From contig OZ025258.1 of the NCBI GenBank assembly GCA_964019135.1, positions 5,909,961 to 5,973,960 of the forward strand: DNA of 64,000 nucleotides, read 5' to 3'. The translations under genes were made by a program, and so were the position numbers. This document shows, one piece after another, positions 11,071 through 22,054 of this stretch; the first letter of the stretch is position 1, and every line of letters begins with the position of its first letter. The notes beneath the pieces were generated by a model that did not search any database, was not told the origin of the DNA, and was given only the letters and a program-made list of their open reading frames with translations. Origin of the DNA: Arenicola marina (lineage: Eukaryota; Annelida; Polychaeta; Arenicolidae).

Positions 11071-11298
11071 CCCCATCTAAACCTATTTACAGTAGATTAT
11101 ATCTCGTAAGCATAACTACCTAAATTGTTTAACAAATAATAATATATATAGCAATTATTAAACCACATCCCTCGTATTATTTTTACAGAAGTTGAGAGAC
11201 CTTCTGTAACATTCATATTCGTCATACATTTGACATTTCATACAAGTTACAAAATTATATAATTGCGTCTATAGTTAGGGTCTCATCACATCCCGGCC

Positions 11299-11580
11299 TC
11301 AGAGATTGTTTTCCCGGGCTGAGGAAATATGCTCCCACGTCGTCACGACCCTTGATAGACACGAGACGGAACGGAATTCTTGCAAGGTCATGGCCCATCT
11401 CATTGCCCGTTTATTGGCAACCTGCTTAGTGGCAATGTAAGTTAACAGTTTGTGATCAGTATGGACTTCAAATTCGTGTCCAAGCAAATAGAACTCAAAT
11501 TTTTGCACTCCCCTAACGATAGCTTGATATTCTCTGTCAGATATTAATTCTGAACTGATTTTCACAAGACTGACGAACCT
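11299..11580 (-). pseudogene. Gypsy fossil, RNase H-like remnant
   Basis: The frame shows YQAIVRGVQKFEFYLLGHEF and then VHTDHKLLTYI, the pattern of the Ty3/Gypsy RNase H domain that trails the reverse transcriptase. It is a fossil fragment. Confidence 0.75.
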
Positions 11581-12077
11581 GATTGGAAAACTCCATAAAT
11601 TCCCATGAGATGGAGAGAGGGTCTTTGACTGTTCTCCCGTAGAGAACCTCGAACAGATGATAACCCAATACTAGATGATGGCAATTTCCTGGGTACAAAT
11701 AGCAGGACAGGGAAATCGCCGTCCCACGTTCGGGGTGGTTTATGCTGTATTGATAACAATTAGGATACTTCCCTTATTTAGTCAGACACAAATTGGATCC
11801 CCAAATCTGTCATGATTTCACTCTACCGAAAATAAGCATCATTGCTTCAGCTACCTCCCAATATATCTTGGGTAGTTACAGTCTAACCAATTCCCTTTTC
11901 CGGATTGGATAAATCTGGAAGTTTAGTTGTTGCGTCTGAGTTATTTTCCCAAACATTCACCCAAAAAGGAGCCAGAGGAGGATTGGCTTTCTGGGTCGGG
12001 TTCAGTTCAGACGGTTTAACGTCAGGAACGTTTCACACTCTGCAGGGGGTTGCCAGTTGGAATCTGGACAACGTGGA

Positions 12078-12580
12078 TCACGTGCGTAAGGCACATTCCC
12101 TATCACTACATCGCAGATGGGGTTGGGAATGCATAATACAGAAATATGGTGAATCTACCAATACCGAAGCGACAGGGATTTTACTAATTTCATCCATTGA
12201 GGCAACTTGTTCCACCCCAGTGAACTGATCTGGCTGAACAAGGTTTGCTCCTACTGCACATGTGCTGCATTCATTATCTATAAGCTCTGAGACGGGGATG
12301 TTTCCCGCTAAACTACCCAAAACTGATGGTAAGTTCTGTTGCAAAGAGAGTGCATCCTCCGACGCCACTCCTAGGGCGTGTACAAACTTCTCAGGTTGGC
12401 TACAGCTGGTTACTTCTGTAGAACTAGATTTCCGTGACTCCACTTGACCACCGGCACGCACTGAACTAACGCTCGACTCATTGGAGCTAGAGATTCCCTT
12501 ATCAATGTTTGCCCCTTTAGCTTTAGGCCTCGAAACCCATTCTCCATCACTACTCGTTCCTGTTATCGGCGGATACATAG
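12078..12580 (-). pseudogene. Gypsy fossil, gag-pol linker and protease-upstream region
   Basis: A 166-residue acidic, serine-rich frame ends with CAVGANLVQPDQFTGVEQV and PVASVLVDSPYFC. This resembles the segment between the protease and RT of invertebrate Gypsy elements, in which a V-D-(S/T)-P-Y-(F/Y) block follows a linker. The domain call is tentative. Confidence 0.5.
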
Positions 12581-12620
12581 TAGGGACAGACGGCGTACCT
12601 AAAGCCCGCGCCTTATGCGC

Positions 12621-13646
12621 TTAAATTGGGAAACTCTTTGCGAAGTGTTTGAGGTCTCCGCATTGATAGCAACGCCTTGCTCTTGAATTAAGATAGGGAT
12701 GCTTATAATGTTCTATAGCTTTACTAGCACGGTTTACTTTCCGTGGGGCGTTAGGCCTAGTAAAGGCTGCCCGACCGTGTGCGTCCACGTACGTTTCAGC
12801 CCACATGATAACACTCTCAGTTGATTCTGCATCGTTTTCTTTGATGTACGTTAACATTTCCCTGCAACAACATGTCAAAAACTCCTCACGGATCAACAAG
12901 TCTGATAACCCATCGAAAGTTTCAGAGACTTTGGACACTTGTACGCAACGATCCAAATAGTATCGAAGTCTAGACCAAAACTGACTGGAGTCTTCGCCCT
13001 TCTCGGGCCTACTCGACCGCAACTGAATTCGAAACTGTTCTTTTGTTAACGAGAATCTTTTCATCCAGGACTCTTTGACCTTTATGTAATCTACAGAATC
13101 GTTAACATTCATGTAATACATAACATCCAAGGCTTTCCCTTTTAACAGTAAACTGAGGATGGTCGACCACTGATCGAAAGGCCATTTCTAATACTTGGCG
13201 ACTGTCTCGAAGCGAGATATATATGCATGGAAGCTATATCGATTCTCATCAAATTCGGGTAAACTGAATCTTGGGACCATCATTATCGGTGCGGAAAGGT
13301 TGCCTCCCGCCTCTTGATCCTGTTCAGCTTTAACCTGCACAGACTGGGATACTTCCGCCTGCAAGCGAATTACATCTAATTCAAACAATCGCTTTGCCTC
13401 ATTAAACTTAGTCCCGAGCTCTGCGTTGCGTCGCTGTGCCTCGCGTCGCTCAGCCGCTAGCTCAGCCTCGCGTCGCTCAGCTGCTAGCTCAGCCTCGCGT
13501 CGCTCAGCTGCTAGCTCAGCCTCGCGTCGCTCAGCCGCTAGCTCAGCTTTGCGTCGCTCAGCCGCTAGCTCAGCTTTGCGTCGCTCAGCCGCTAGCTCAG
13601 CTTTGCGTCGCTCAGCCGCTAGCTCAGCCTGGCGTCGCTCAGCCAC
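12621..13646 (-). pseudogene. Gypsy fossil, gag with coiled coil and CCHC knuckle
   Basis: Two minus-strand frames carry, in order, a run of the nonapeptide AERREAELA (coiled coil), the block MMVPRFSLPEFDENRYSF, a helical capsid-like segment (FRIQLRSSRPEKGEDSSQFW), and a knuckle beginning CYQCGDLKHFAKSF. That is the usual gag order in this Gypsy group. It is a broken fossil. Confidence 0.75.
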
Positions 13647-14430
13647 TAGCTCAGCCTCGCGTCGCTCAGCCGCTAACTCAGCTTTGCGTCGCTCAGCCGC
13701 TAGCTCAGCCTCGCGTCGTTCAGCCGCTAGCTCAGCCTCGCGTCGCTCAGCCGCTAGCTCAGCTTTGCGTAGCTCAGCCGCTAGCTCAGCCTCGCGTCGC
13801 TCCCGCCTCTTGATCCTGTTCAGCTTTAACCTGCACAGACTGGGATACTTCCGCCTGCAAGCGAATTACATCTAATTCAAACAATCGCTTTGCCTCATTA
13901 AACTTAGTCCCGAGCTCTGCGTTGCGTCGCTGTGCCTCGCGTCGCTCAGCCGCTAGCTCAGCCTCGCGTCGCTCAGCTGCTAGCTCAGCCTCGCGTCGCT
14001 CAGCTGCTAGCTCAGCTTTGCGTCGCTCAGCTGCTAGCTCAGCTTTGCGTCGCTCAGCCGCTAGCTCAGCCTCGCGTCGCTCAGCCGCTAGCTCAGCTTT
14101 GCGTCGCTCAGCCGCTAGCTCAGCTTTGCGTCGCTCAGCCGCTAGCTCAGCCTGGCGTCGCTCAGCCGCTAGCTCAGCCTCGCGTCGCTCAGCCGCTAAC
14201 TCAGCTTTGCGTCGCTCAGCCGCTAGCTCAGCCTCGCGTCGTTCAGCCGCTAGCTCAGCCTCGCGTCGCTCAGCCGCTAGCTCAGCTTTGCGTAGCTCAG
14301 CCGCTAGCTCAGCCTCGCGTCGTTCAGCCGCTAGCTCAGCCTCGCGTCGCTCAGCCGCTAGCTCAGCTTTGCGTCGCTCAGCCGCTAGCTCAGCCTCGCG
14401 TCGCTCAGCCGCTAGCTCAGCTTTGCGTGG
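13440..14430 (-). repeat. 27-bp gag minisatellite with a 496-bp segmental duplication
   Basis: Units such as GCCTCGCGTCGCTCAGCCGC + TAGCTCA (27 bp) repeat about 13 times up to 13,800. The whole block, including unique sequence from TCCCGCCTCTTGATCC at 13,305, is then repeated from 13,801 (offset 496), and a further few units follow to 14,430. On the minus strand each unit is one AERREAELA nonapeptide. On the plus strand the same array gives Ala/Ser/Arg-rich frames that are shadows. Confidence 0.9.
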
Positions 14431-14590
14431 CCCAGCCTCGGCTTCACGCTGAACTTAAGAATTCGCTACACACTCGGAAACAAAATAAATCAAAGCTTCG
14501 CCTTCGAGATTCGTTTCTCGCCCTAAAGCTATGAAAGATTTTCTTTCTTTCACCAAGCTAATACTAGCCATGCTTAATTTCGCACTTGCG

Positions 14591-14735
14591 GCTATCACCG
14601 CTCTGACGAGCTATCACCGCTCTGACGAGCTATAACCGCTCTGAGGAACTATCACCGCTCTGACGAGCTATCACCGCTCTGACGAGCTATCGCCGCTCTG
14701 ACGAGCTATCACCGCTCAGACGAGCTATTAACACT
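14591..14735 (+). repeat. 19-bp tandem repeat GCTATCACCGCTCTGACGA
   Basis: About seven consecutive units, with single-base changes such as TATAACC and CTCAGACG. It lies just 5' of the gag fossil, in minus-strand terms. Confidence 0.9.
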
Positions 14736-14771
14736 CACGAGCTATCCAGGCTCTCGAGAGCTATCACCAGC

Positions 14772-14905
14772 TATTCCGACTCCAACGAGCCGCCACCCTA
14801 ACGGGCTACCACGACCCTAACGAGCCGCCACCCTAACGAGCTACCACGACCCTAACGAGCCGCCACCCTAACGGGCTATCACGACCCTAACGAGCCGCCA
14901 CCCTA
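14772..14905 (+). repeat. 35-bp tandem repeat (GAGCCGCCACCCTAACGGGC...)
   Basis: Units alternate GAGCCGCCACCCTAACGGGC and TACCACGACCCTAAC; just under four copies are present, with a few substitutions. Confidence 0.85.
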
Positions 14906-14934
14906 ACGGGCCGAGACCACCTAATCGAATGTCT

Positions 14935-16386
14935 CAGAGTCTAGACCCTGAGCTATGCAAATTGATCAGAATGAGCACAACTTGCCCTCCCGTCACGGCA
15001 CTCACTACGTGCCAGCGACTCACACTCAATACTGGGGACTTGAAATCGACACTTCGCTCACCTATTTACCCGCCGGTACACACATGATCACAAACAACCC
15101 AACACAGCCACAAATCAGATGACAAGAACTAGGTGATGGTGATGGGATAGTACTTCACGTTCCATTGGAATGCCGGATAGAATGCAGCACACGATGACAA
15201 CTGGTGGGTCTGATGCCGAACTGTAACAGCCATGGTCGATCATCATCCCACTCGAACCGAACGGTGAGTGTCTAAAGGGGGACAGTGCGATATGATTTTA
15301 AATGTGAAGTCGACATTAAACAGCCGTTGTTCCTCGAATGTAAGGAACTAAAGGTCACATCTTGTGACATCATAGCGGAATTTTAAAATAGCACTCATAT
15401 GCAGCATTGCCAGACATAAACAGGCCGGACCTCAGACTTATAACTTTCATGATTGCGTGTTTGGTGATTCCATGGATTGAAAGCCGTAAATTGTCAAGAA
15501 AACGCAGCTTAGTTCATCTTCACTTGACAAAGTTACCTTTGAACTGAAAAATAACGTGGCACCACCACATTACGCCACAAAACTGGTATGGTGACATTCT
15601 ATTCGGCGTCTGTCTATAAAAATGGAGACGTATCAGAATACTTTATCATTAGGCCATGTAATGTTTTTACCTCGTATGGATTTACTGCTTTCACTGGCTA
15701 AAGGTGTATTAATATGGAGATCCGGAGCTGTCACAAAGACAAACCACTGATTTTATTGTTCAAAGACGGGAAATATACCAAGCAGGATTTCACATTTTAT
15801 TGATTTATGATTTGCATAAAACACGCAATTTTTTATGACACACATGTTGTTTGTTTGGTGTTTTCTTGCATTATTCAGAACCCAGGAAGGCAACATTTAT
15901 CGCTGAAATCTCGTGGATGAAACCATAAGGCTAGCAAAGATGCGCAGCGGAGATCGCAAGGCGCATGCGCGAAGTTTGAAAAATGTTGCGGAAAGGCGAG
16001 CGGAGTCCTACGGCATGTCTATATGATTAGCTTATATTCACGAATATTTGCTTATTTATATGAATGAAAGGTATGTATGTATTAATACTATACTGTATAG
16101 AACCTGAAGACGCCCAAATTCGAGCGTGACACCATAACAAAAGGCGAACAGGAGCCTTTATACATTGAAACTTGTTGATGAAATGATAGTCTTGTTAGGC
16201 CTACACGATGTATGCCCACCTGGGCCGCTGGATGTTTCGGCCGCGGGACATTTCGGCCGCTAGGAAGGGGTAGGGTGCGGGGTGGGGGAGGCGGAGGGTT
16301 TTGTGTTGGGGCAGCCACTGGCACAGCAGGAACCATCTACACTACAGGACAGGAACCCCAAACACTGGAGGGAGTGGGGGCTAGCC
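14935..16386. other. Stretch without a recognised gene
   Basis: This may include the 5' portion of the Gypsy fossil, but no LTR match to the other side was seen. A CpG-rich patch with GCGCATGCGCGAAG lies at about 15,960-15,975. Short frames at 16,088-16,394 are proline/glycine-rich by composition and carry no family signature. Confidence 0.4.
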
Positions 16387-16474
16387 TAGCCTGAATGTTC
16401 AGACGTTACAGTTTGACAGTCTGATGCTTACTGTAGTCAGACTGTCAAACTGTAACGTCTGAACATTCAGGCTA
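16387..16474. mobile_element. Hairpin MITE copy 1, 88 bp, 9-bp target duplication
   Basis: The element runs TAGCCTGAATGTTCAGACGT ... ACGTCTGAACATTCAGGCTA, two arms of about 36-40 bases around a short loop (TGATGCTTACTGTAGTCA). It is flanked by GGGCTAGCC at 16,378-16,386 and again at 16,475-16,483, an exact 9-bp target site duplication. A second copy lies at 29,791-29,885. It is non-coding. Nine-base duplications are typical of Mutator-like elements but also occur elsewhere. Confidence 0.92.
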
Positions 16475-16483
16475 GGGCTAGCC

Positions 16484-17277
16484 ATGAACATGGCTATGGT
16501 TGAACAATCATTTCAGCCACACACAGCCTAGGGTTCTGGGCTAGGGCTAGACCCCCCCCCTCCCTCTCTCTGGAGTTTGTGGTTCCTGTACCTACATGCC
16601 CCCCTATGCCATAGCCATAGCCAGGTAGTTCAACAAATTAAACGCGGTCCGCTCCCAACTTGGATATGTCAATTGGCGGCCACACGAAGTCTATGGTGTG
16701 GCTGGACAGCCATAAGCTGTGATACTGCCAGTATGGCACTAGCCTGCAGCCAGTTTTATAAAAATTATTGTCTGTTCTTATGTGTATGAACCTTCGTACA
16801 AAGATTGTGACTCTGTTTAGCAGAGCTGGCCTAGCCTGTGAGTGATGATGTGGCCTGTCATAAGACTCATGTATGTCCTGTGCATTCCTCTCATTAACAT
16901 ATTGTTAAGATACTTTGTTGGTTTCTTTGTACATGTGTCTATGAGTGCCTCAACCCTATGTCACATCCCTCCCCCTAATTATTTGGTGGTGTCGGTATGG
17001 GGGGGTCGGAGGCCACATGCCTTTCTGTTACTCAGGGAAAAATCAGGTAATTGTTTTTGTATTTCATGTCGAACTCTGTACTACAGTATGTTTTCAGGCT
17101 ATTCTGTTTATAACATTCTCTTTGGTATTTATTTTGCTTCCTGCATACTGTAAAAATAAATGTGGTACAAAGTTGTGTAAGATAGCCTTCCAACATATTA
17201 GTACCCATGTCTTACAATGTTAAACAGCATTGGTAAATGATAATTTACTAAGACGATAAGTGTATCCTTTGTTACAG
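16484..17277. other. Stretch upstream of a probable terminal exon
   Basis: Frames at 16,577-17,223 are open but carry no recognisable motif; part may be an intron of the gene whose last exon follows. AATAAA occurs near 17,154. Confidence 0.35.
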
Positions 17278-17369
17278 ATCAAGTTAGGCGAGAATTTCCT
17301 GGCAAAGATGTAAAAGAAATTTGCATGTTAATGCGAAAGAAGTTTAGCAACCCTGTAAAGGCTGGATAA
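17278..17369 (+). CDS. Probable terminal exon of an unidentified spliced gene
   Basis: A pyrimidine-rich acceptor (TGTATCCTTTGTTACAG) precedes a frame, entered in phase 1, that reads QVRREFPGKDVKEICMLMRK, then KFSNPVKAG and TAA at 17,367. The short basic, helical tail ends cleanly, and an AATAAA signal follows at 17,625-17,630. I do not recognise the family, and I found no convincing upstream exon. It could belong to a host gene whose other exons lie far upstream or to a decayed element. The call rests on the splice acceptor plus the coding-like composition. Confidence 0.4.
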
Positions 17370-18200
17370 TAAGAAGAAATTTTGAAAGATCTACTTGTTT
17401 TACAAATTGAAATGAATATATGTGTATAAGGGATTGTTTATATATGTTTTATGCATTGAATAGTAGTTTTTTTAAAGTTGAGTAGTAGTTATGTAGTAGT
17501 TGCGAAGTGCTGCATGGTGGTGCATCTCATTTTGATGTGGAATTTGTATTCATTAGAAAAAAAAAGAATACTCTACCAATTCATTTATAACAGTTGATTC
17601 CTGTATAGTGTACATTATTTGGGTAATAAAGCGAATACAGCTGGTTTTTATGTCATGTATATAGTTTTAGTATGTCTATATTTTATTGCTCATATAATGA
17701 CTAGACAAAATTCCATGATGGGATTTTTTTTCAACTCGCTCAAATGTATAAGCTGTAAAGTGAACAAAATTGATTATAATGTATCAATATATTAATAATT
17801 CAAACACTTTTTAGATGTGAAATTTAAATTTGAAGGTATGTAACTATGATGTTGCTATATGGTGTATATTGATATTATTTGTTGATTTAATTTTATGTCA
17901 ATATGCATATAACGATGAACATTTCTTTACATAATGGTAGCTTGTTTTTCTAATATATCTATGCGGCTAGAATGTGTATATTATATAAATCTTTTGGAAT
18001 TTTTTTCATTTACGTAACAGGTAACCTTGGGTTAATTATGTGTTTATAATGTCATATGTTCACATACTGCACCTTTTTATTGTAATACATAAATATGAAA
18101 GTGGATTGTGAATCTTTCTATTCTTTATTTTTGTATTTTTTAGACTGGCATTATATATATATATCATAGCATTATATTTATATATTGCTATATGTAACGG
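17370..18200. other. AT-rich 3' flank, no gene
   Basis: AT-rich sequence with polyadenylation-like words (AATAAA at 17,625) and a short TA run near 18,155. No coding signal. Confidence 0.5.
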
Positions 18201-18217
18201 TGATTAGTAACATAGTA

Positions 18218-18335
18218 TACCATGGTATTCATGTTTTAAAGTACTATGGTAAATTAGCATACCCTGGTACTTGATATACCATGGTAAATTACCATGCTAC
18301 ACCATGGTAATTTACTATGGTAATTTTCTGACACG
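18218..18335. repeat. Cluster of TACCATGGTA palindromes
   Basis: The word (T)ACCATGGTA or one-base variants (ACTATGGTA, ACCCTGGTA) occurs about six times within 120 bases, separated by AATTTAC/AAATTAC linkers. Because the core is itself a palindrome, the region can pair in many registers. Function unknown. Confidence 0.7.
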
Positions 18336-18379
18336 TCTATCTGTCCTCGTCAAGTTACACGAGTAACACGTGTACGCGA

Positions 18380-20040
18380 GCCGCAGATCGACAGACACAG
18401 GCTTGGGAGGTTGGGGGGGGGGGGAGGGGGGCACCCTGTGGCCTGTGACAGTCGATCTGTGGTTCCAGGTTCAGCGGGGATCCATGCGTGCAACTGCAAG
18501 GCACAAGAGATGAACGGGGATAAACAGACATGAAGCAGCTGGGCCTATCTCACAGGAGGGGCGGATCCAGACTATAGGGGGTGGGGTGGGGGGGGGGGGC
18601 TTGAATTTCGCGATTACAGTGCTTAGGCAGCGGAAGTGGGGGGGGGCGGTTCTGGCCCTTCGTCCGTCCCGGGAGGTTCCTTGGCCCAATTTAGCCTGTA
18701 TGTGCACAAAAGTGGCCTAAAACACCAACATTTCATTTCTGGCCCTTCGTCAGCATCAGGCTGCTGCTCCTGGACATAGGATAGGCTTCTTTATTTCCAA
18801 GGGGGCTTCTGCGGCTTGACCAGGGGGTGGGGCGGGGGGGGGGGGCTTAAGCCACAGTAGCCCCCCACCCACCAGAAAATAAATAAGCCTATCCCATTGT
18901 GTCTAGAATTGGCACTGAAGTAATTGGCTTCGTTCGCCGTGTGGGATTTTGATAGGCAGTTTTTGCTGGAAGGTAGGGACAGGGTAGCAATAATGTGATC
19001 AATTATGTTAGTAACAAATCTTAATAGCAGTCTACATGTCTGTATAATCAGGCTATCTAAGATACCAGTAATGTGTGGGTTATTATGGGGGTCAATAGTA
19101 GGTACCCCTATTATTACTGACCACTTTGTTCTTATGTTTTTTTTGTCGCCCATGCGGGCATGTTAACGAGTACTCCACGGCCAGCGGATTGGAGCGGCCA
19201 TCATTATGGCTTGTACTATTAAAGGGAATTACGTGAAGATATATCTGAAGGACTAACAGTCCTACCGCCGTTCTAATCTGCGTTTTGGATGGAGGGCACC
19301 AATGTTTGTGTTTAGATATTTGGACATTTCCGTGCGTCACGCCATGACGTCACCATGACGTGATGACGTCATAAGTTTATAACCTCTATTACTCGACTAT
19401 TATACCTCATAGCGACTACCGGTTGATTTGACGCTGTACCTTATATCAAGGTACAACTGTTGCGATGCGTATCTTTTTTTGCGGTACGGAAACGTGTGCG
19501 TCAAAACTGACGTGCACCTAGCGTTAAACGGCGTATTGAACTTGAAAGGGCCATAACTCGGTTAATATTTGAGCTAGGGAGCCCAGATTTGGCATGAAGC
19601 GAGAAGTGAAATGGCGATAGAATTGCTCTAGGACGCTTAGTTTGGCCGCTAGAGGGCTCGCAAGAGGTGCACCCCCCTTTGCTGAAGCTCCTATTATGAG
19701 TCAACGGCGATATCGAGCGGCAATGCCTCTGCTTTGCGAGGGCCGCCGTTTGCTTAATAGCGACGCTAGAGAGTCGGGACTGGTTTCGAAGGACGGGCAA
19801 ACGTCGACTTTGGTGAGGAATCCGCATTCGCTTCTAGCCTAGCACGCTTAGTTTTGACGCTGGAGGGCTCCGTAATTTAGCAATGATGAGTCCGAGAACA
19901 GGCATTAGGGCGGGACCAAGCACACGTAGAAAGTCGGGATTTGGCCGAATTCACTCAAAATGGCGCCCTCTATCTGGGAAAATAGCCCGCGTTGAACAGC
20001 AGCCGTTAGATTGTGCTATTTCAGCATCCGCATCGTAGAG
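18380..20040. other. Gene-poor stretch with G tracts and CRE-like words
   Basis: Long G runs lie at about 18,413-18,430, 18,577-18,600 and 18,822-18,846. Three TGACGTCA/TGACGTGA words are clustered at 19,345-19,373, which is the core of cAMP-response-type sites. No exon is recognised; frames at 18,471-19,340 and 19,501-19,842 lack family motifs. Confidence 0.4.
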
Positions 20041-20094
20041 GTCCAATTTGGGCCAAATTGCGCTTTCAGCGAGCTCAATACGGCTTTCAGTGGG

Positions 20095-20250
20095 CAGTGT
20101 GGGCTAGAAGGCCTTATTGAGCCCAAATTGGCCATTGAAGGCCATGTTTAGCCCAAATTGGCCGCTGAAGGCCGTAATTATTCCAATTTGCCACGTGGTT
20201 CCTCCAAGGAGCTATTTTAACCCAATATGCCCACTGAAGGCATCATGTAG
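20095..20250 (+). repeat. Degenerate ~30-bp tandem repeat (GAAGGCC...GCCCAAATTGGCC)
   Basis: Units such as GAAGGCCATGTTTAGCCCAA + ATTGGCCGCT follow each other about four times, with decaying similarity to the right. Confidence 0.7.
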
Positions 20251-20728
20251 CCAGCATGAGGCAAAATCAGCTTATAGTATATGTGTTTCTGCATGTCATC
20301 GCCTGTACCATAGTTTCGGCGCATAAACGGTGAAATGAAGGTGAAGTCACTTCTGTCAGTACCTCAGCCTACGGCTGTCTTGTTTTTATAATTGGTTTGT
20401 TCCCAAGAACAAGAATGATTGAGTTTTGAGTAGTAACAAAAAAGCTTTAACGAAAATAAAGCAATAATGGCAGCTGGTGATAAACGAGCGAGCGTTGATT
20501 TCATTTCCTTCGAGCGGCAATGAATATTGCAATTAACAGGTTGCTATAATGACAGGGTCTCATGTCATTAATTACATCACATGAAAACGATATGTGAGCT
20601 GTCGTATGGGCCAGATGCTTCCATTTCGGTGCTAATATCCTCTATATTATAGCCAATATATAAAGATTGGCGTGTATACGTATGTTGAATGCCTCATATA
20701 TTTTCTTATATTATGTGTGTGCATATAT

Positions 20729-21034
20729 ATTGTTATATAATGACCTACTCGTAATATTCGACTAGTACCCTTGAGATCTTCACTCTTTATTAGCCAATGA
20801 CCACTGCTCTTTATTACCACGTGATCCCCAGATAAGCTGGTATATAAGACGACGCAACCCGTGTGCCGGCTTTCATACTGCTACAACCACGCAAGATACA
20901 AGTGTTACATTTTGACCTGGAATTAATTAACTCTGTTTAGTCTTCGTCTTCAATCACACGGCACAACATATATATATTATGGATTCTATTCCTCGCTCGT
21001 GTCCGACCCAAAGATTTCTTACTGACTTACATCA
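20729..21034 (+). mobile_element. Possible solo LTR fossil
   Basis: The segment opens with TG, has a TATATAAG promoter word near 20,841, and ends TTACATCACA, followed at once by TTGGCTGCAGAAATAACG, which looks like the junction of an LTR with a primer-binding region. No internal coding region or second LTR is attached. Family unknown; it is a fossil fragment if real. Confidence 0.3.
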
Positions 21035-21109
21035 CATTGGCTGCAGAAATAACGCGTTCTGGTAACTCAATCCGCAATGGATCTGCCCTCATTCACAGCA
21101 TAATCTTGA

Positions 21110-21655
21110 CACTCTCCCCGCGTTCAGTGGCAAGGAACCCTGGTTGAAAAAGAGCAGATGATGAAGGTATTCGACTGGACGCGCCTGTCTGACTGACGTT
21201 GCCGTCAAGTTTTACTCTGCTGTGACAAACCTCTTATTTTTTTCAGGTGCATTACATAAATTTCACTTAGGGACCTGGAACACCGCATGTGTCCCTTCGG
21301 TTTAGTTCTGAAGATCTCCAAACTTCCGACTTTTGTTATGCAGGCATGTTTTTTTGTTCTTATATCTTTGCCAGATTAGACTCCGCTTCGCGTAAATATG
21401 TCAGAATTATTAGACGTAAGTGCCTGAAGATTAACAGGGACCGCCGTCGTCTGGTCGCAGGCTTGACGCAGGCCATTAATATAGCCGGGCGGGGGGAGGA
21501 GGGGGGGGGGGTGCAGTGGCACCAACCTGTTATCATGTCATGCCGGTACGACAAGGTACCAGCCTGGTATCCTGTCATGGAGGGACGACAGCGGCACTAG
21601 ACTGGTATGTTGTCATGGAGAGAGGAGAGTGGTACCAGCCTGTTGGCGTGTCATG
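21110..21655 (+). repeat. Composite repeat, expanded copy, piece 1
   Basis: Landmarks GACGCGCCTGTCTGACTGAC, CTTCGCGTAAATAT, and the GGTACCAGCCTG minisatellite match 57,500-57,850 in the same order, with many substitutions. The piece ends where LINE B is inserted. A third, more diverged partial copy lies at 54,600-54,800. Confidence 0.8.
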
Positions 21656-22054
21656 TCGAGAATGAGTCTCAAACTGTGGTTGGGGAGGATTTTAACACCG
21701 TGGATGCCAGTATTGACAAAAATTCTGGTCATCTTGACCATAGCTCATCTGAATTTACTGTCTTTAAGAAAGTGCTAAATCTGGGGGATACTTACCGTTG
21801 TTTGAATCCTTTTAAAATGGAATACACGTAAACAGACCCTTCTCCTAGAGATAATTCCAGTCGAATTGATTACATACTTGTATCCGCAGATCTAATGGAA
21901 AAAGCTAGGGCGGCAGATATTATTCACGCGCCCACACCAGACCATAAGTCGATGCTTTTCAAGATTCGCATCTCGTCTAGCACCCGTGGGAGAGGATACT
22001 GGAAACTCAACATCTCTCTATTAACAAATGAATCTTATAAAACTGGGATTATTA

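Larger units (their letters stand above)
10700..14530 (-). mobile_element. Ty3/Gypsy LTR retrotransposon, broken fossil, minus strand
   Basis: Reading the minus strand from high to low coordinates gives a gag with a repeat-rich coiled coil and a CCHC knuckle, a protease-linker region, an RNase H remnant, and an LTR-like stretch. The order and motifs fit Ty3/Gypsy. The larger part of pol is not recognisable, and it has several breaks; a paired 5' LTR could not be matched. The outer limits are therefore approximate. The decay and the overgrown minisatellites in and beside gag suggest an old insertion. Confidence 0.75.

Noticed and set aside
13426-14534. Long plus-strand Ala/Ser/Arg- and Pro/Leu/Gln-rich frames
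   Set aside because: They are antisense readings of the 27-bp gag repeat; a repeat length divisible by three keeps all frames open.
16088-16394. Proline-rich minus and glycine-rich plus frames
   Set aside because: Low-complexity G/C-rich sequence; no splice context or motif.
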